Source: Candidatus Iainarchaeum sp.
GTDB taxonomy: Archaea; Iainarchaeota; Iainarchaeia; Iainarchaeales; GCA-2688035
Direction of reading: 5' to 3'
NCBI GenBank assembly: GCA_026396975.1
Contig: JAPLVT010000051.1
Location: 1-6,210, forward strand
DNA: 6,210 bases
The translations under genes were made by a program, and so were the position numbers. This document shows positions 4,735 through 6,210 of the stretch, one piece after another. The stretch's first letter is position 1, and every line of letters starts with the position of its first letter. The notes beneath the pieces are model-generated. The model did no database searches. It saw only the letters and a program-made list of their open reading frames with translations, and was not told the DNA's origin.

Positions 4735-4739
4735 TCACC
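4735..4739 (-). promoter_or_regulatory. Ribosome binding site deciding the TTG start of the shorter surface protein
   Basis: GGTGA on the minus strand (inside GGGTGATTT) lies seven bases before the TTG at 4727. It fits in the 24-base gap after the upstream gene and fixes this TTG as the start, since no ATG or GTG is placed better. Confidence 0.7.
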
Positions 4740-4751
4740 CGCACCACACAG

Positions 4752-6110
4752 TCATCCGCCAATCCTTGGGCGCCTCTTTCTCCATTTTCCCACAGTAAAC
4801 TGCCATGCAACGCCAAGCGTGACTGCCCCCGCAAGCGCGATTATGGCGGCATACTCAAGAGGCGTCACCTGTGTGGTGGGAAGCGTTATTCCCGGTGTGG
4901 GCATTGGAGCAGCCGCACACACGCCCCGCTGGCAGACACGGCCTTCCATGCACTTTGCGCCCTCGTTCATAGGAGCGAAAACGCATTCGCCTTTGCTGCA
5001 ATAATCCCTCGTGCAGGGATTGCTGTCGTTGCAGTAAACCCCAAGGCAGGCGTCCCCGGGCTGCAGCACCACAAGCGCTGTCGGCGAACCCATTTTGTTG
5101 AACATCTCCTGTGTCACAGGGCCTTGTTCTGGGCTCCTGTTAAAATCATAGGAAACTGTTTTCTTTTCTCCCGGCTGCATGTCTCCCACAAAGAAGCGCA
5201 GTACTGGGTCCGGCTCTATCACTTCAAAGGAATCGCTGCTGTGTATTTCCGCAGCGCTTGCAACTATCTCCTTCCCAATGCCCTCTATCACTTCCAAGCC
5301 GAAAAGCGGCGCACTGCCGATGTTCCAAACCTCGATGAAAACCTTGTGCCAGTAGCTGCTGACACCGCCGGCGCCCATCAGCGCAAAAACATTTATTCTC
5401 CTGTTAATCAACAGTTCGTCTGGGGCAGCAAACCTTTTCTTCTGCAGGTCAACGCCCTGCACTGTCTGGTCCAAAACAGGAATGCTCGGCTCCGCAAGAG
5501 GAGTAAAAGTTCTGATTGCGTTAAAAATCTCTATTGGCTCCAGCGCTTCTGTTGCCCCGCCGGGCGCTGCGCCCGCGCCTGGGCCGCCGGCCCCGCTTGT
5601 TGCGGACTCAAAGCGCAGTGTCTTGCTCGCAACAGCGCTGTTCAGGTCAGGCACAGCATCATTTGTGGCTTTAACGTAAAAGGTGTGCTCCACTGGCAGC
5701 ACTTGCCCGCTTCCTATAGAGAAAGTGTAAGTGGTTGCAGTGCCGTTGTCAATCCAGTTCCCGCTGTCAATTTTCACCCAGTATTTTGCGATTGCAGAAG
5801 CATCATCTGTTCCGATGAAAGAAAAAGTTACAGTATTGCCGGTGGTCACTGACTGCGTTGGGCTCAGTATAGTTACTTCGGGCGCTGTCGTGTCGCTCGA
5901 GCCGAAATAAAAGCCCATGTAGGTAACATAATTTGCCGAAGAAGCAGTTCCAACAGCCTGCTGCCCGACAGAAATATTTATGTTGTAATCACTGCTGCCC
6001 GCGCCGCCGCTTGAGGAAACAATGCCAAAGCTGTTCATGTCAACAGTCAACGCATGCCCTGCGCCGGACAAAAGCACAGCGCACAACAGCAACAAAACCA
6101 CTTTTTGCAT
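4752..6110 (-). CDS. Membrane-anchored surface protein with Ig-like and CTDC-like modules (longer paralogue)
   Basis: A 452-residue envelope protein from the ATG at 6110. Residues 1-20 are a signal peptide (VVLLLLCAVLLSG core, cleavage near HALTV). Residues 21-70 are a Ser/Gly-rich segment (GIVSSSGG, VGQQAVGTASSANY, MGFYFG) of a type common at the start of prokaryotic surface proteins. About 73-168 is an Ig-like domain opening TTAPEVTILSPT; 169-191 is a Gly/Ala/Pro linker. About 192-350 is an ectodomain homologous to the downstream gene, with GIGKEIVASAAEI, EPDPVLRF and VSYDF. Eight cysteines follow (355, 360, 366, 371, 376, 387, 393, 398) in the same spacing as its paralogue, then a Pro/Thr stalk, a membrane helix near 420-438 and a basic tail. 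Asn-x-Ser/Thr sites include NIS, NGT and NDS. A TTG at 6185 would add 25 residues before the signal peptide, which is unlikely. Role probably adhesion or structure, inferred. Confidence 0.9.
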   Translation of the reverse strand: MQKVVLLLLCAVLLSGAGHALTVDMNSFGIVSSSGGAGSSDYNINISVGQQAVGTASSANYVTYMGFYFGSSDTTAPEVTILSPTQSVTTGNTVTFSFIGTDDASAIAKYWVKIDSGNWIDNGTATTYTFSIGSGQVLPVEHTFYVKATNDAVPDLNSAVASKTLRFESATSGAGGPGAGAAPGGATEALEPIEIFNAIRTFTPLAEPSIPVLDQTVQGVDLQKKRFAAPDELLINRRINVFALMGAGGVSSYWHKVFIEVWNIGSAPLFGLEVIEGIGKEIVASAAEIHSSDSFEVIEPDPVLRFFVGDMQPGEKKTVSYDFNRSPEQGPVTQEMFNKMGSPTALVVLQPGDACLGVYCNDSNPCTRDYCSKGECVFAPMNEGAKCMEGRVCQRGVCAAAPMPTPGITLPTTQVTPLEYAAIIALAGAVTLGVAWQFTVGKWRKRRPRIGG

Positions 6111-6150
6111 CAGCACCACGCTTTTTTTCGCCAACTCTCTAAAACAACGT

Positions 6151-6174
6151 ATTCCACCATTTTTGAGGTGGAAT
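6151..6174. repeat. 8-bp inverted repeat upstream of the surface operon
   Basis: ATTCCACC (6151-6158) and GGTGGAAT (6167-6174) are perfect complements around an eight-base A/T-rich loop, 41 bases before the chosen ATG. It could be a leader hairpin, an operator, or the end of an upstream transcript. No convincing TATA box lies in 6111-6210. The window ends in the 10-bp palindrome ATCTGCAGAT (6201-6210). Confidence 0.4.
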
Positions 6175-6210
6175 CCGCGTGCCAACCCTGCACGTTGGAA
6201 ATCTGCAGAT

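Noticed and set aside
4586..6142. Plus-strand open frames opposite the two surface proteins
   Set aside because: They are antisense to genes with signal peptides, aligned cysteines and membrane anchors, and show no motif of their own.
6111..6185. Extension of the longer surface protein to a TTG at 6185
   Set aside because: It would put 25 charged residues before the signal peptide and would cover the inverted repeat. The ATG at 6110 gives a normal signal peptide.
1..6210. CRISPR array
   Set aside because: There are no repeats of 23-40 bases with regular spacers; the only array-like DNA is the 15-bp A/T spacer and the diverged coding repeats.

Overview
The window reads as archaeal chromosome. 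The best evidence is the RNA polymerase block at the left: on the minus strand, rpoH is followed by the split second-largest subunit gene rpoB'' and then, cut by the window edge, the first codons of rpoB'. Split B, RpoH, TATA/BRE-like promoter motifs and GGTGA/GAGGTG ribosome sites all point to an archaeon. The two surface proteins (Cys-rich CTDC-like module, single C-terminal anchor) and many TTG/GTG starts would suit a small-genome DPANN-type lineage such as Diapherotrites, Micrarchaeota or Woesearchaeota, but that lineage call is an inference and weak.

Layout. 1-1890, minus: start of rpoB' (1-14), rpoB'' (27-1493), a 160-base A/T-rich spacer with a 15-bp repeat period, and rpoH (1660-1890). 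1891-2277: no convincing gene; it holds candidate rpoH promoters, a 14-bp palindrome, several short GC-rich hairpins, an oligo-T stop for the gene to its right, and a stretch resembling the right end of an IS200/IS605 (TnpB) element. 2278-2922, minus: a very basic Ala/Arg/Lys-rich protein built of tandem 15- and 20-residue repeats, not recognised. 2923-3300: no gene; a promoter for that gene, a stem-loop, a 16-bp perfect palindrome followed by a T-run, and a plus-strand promoter with a UUCG-capped hairpin leader. 3301-3930, plus: an NYN (LabA/DUF88-like, PIN-fold) putative RNase, the only plus-strand gene. 3945-6110, minus: two adjacent paralogous membrane-anchored surface proteins, the second start preceded by a clear GGTGA site, so probably one operon, convergent with the NYN gene. 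6111-6210 is upstream DNA with inverted repeats.

How they work together: rpoH, rpoB'' and rpoB' supply subunits of one polymerase. The surface pair probably acts together in the cell envelope, since the proteins share an ectodomain and an identical eight-cysteine spacing. There is no evidence that the NYN protein and the basic repeat protein form a system; they are separated by a non-coding region unusually rich in palindromes, the part most worth a second look.
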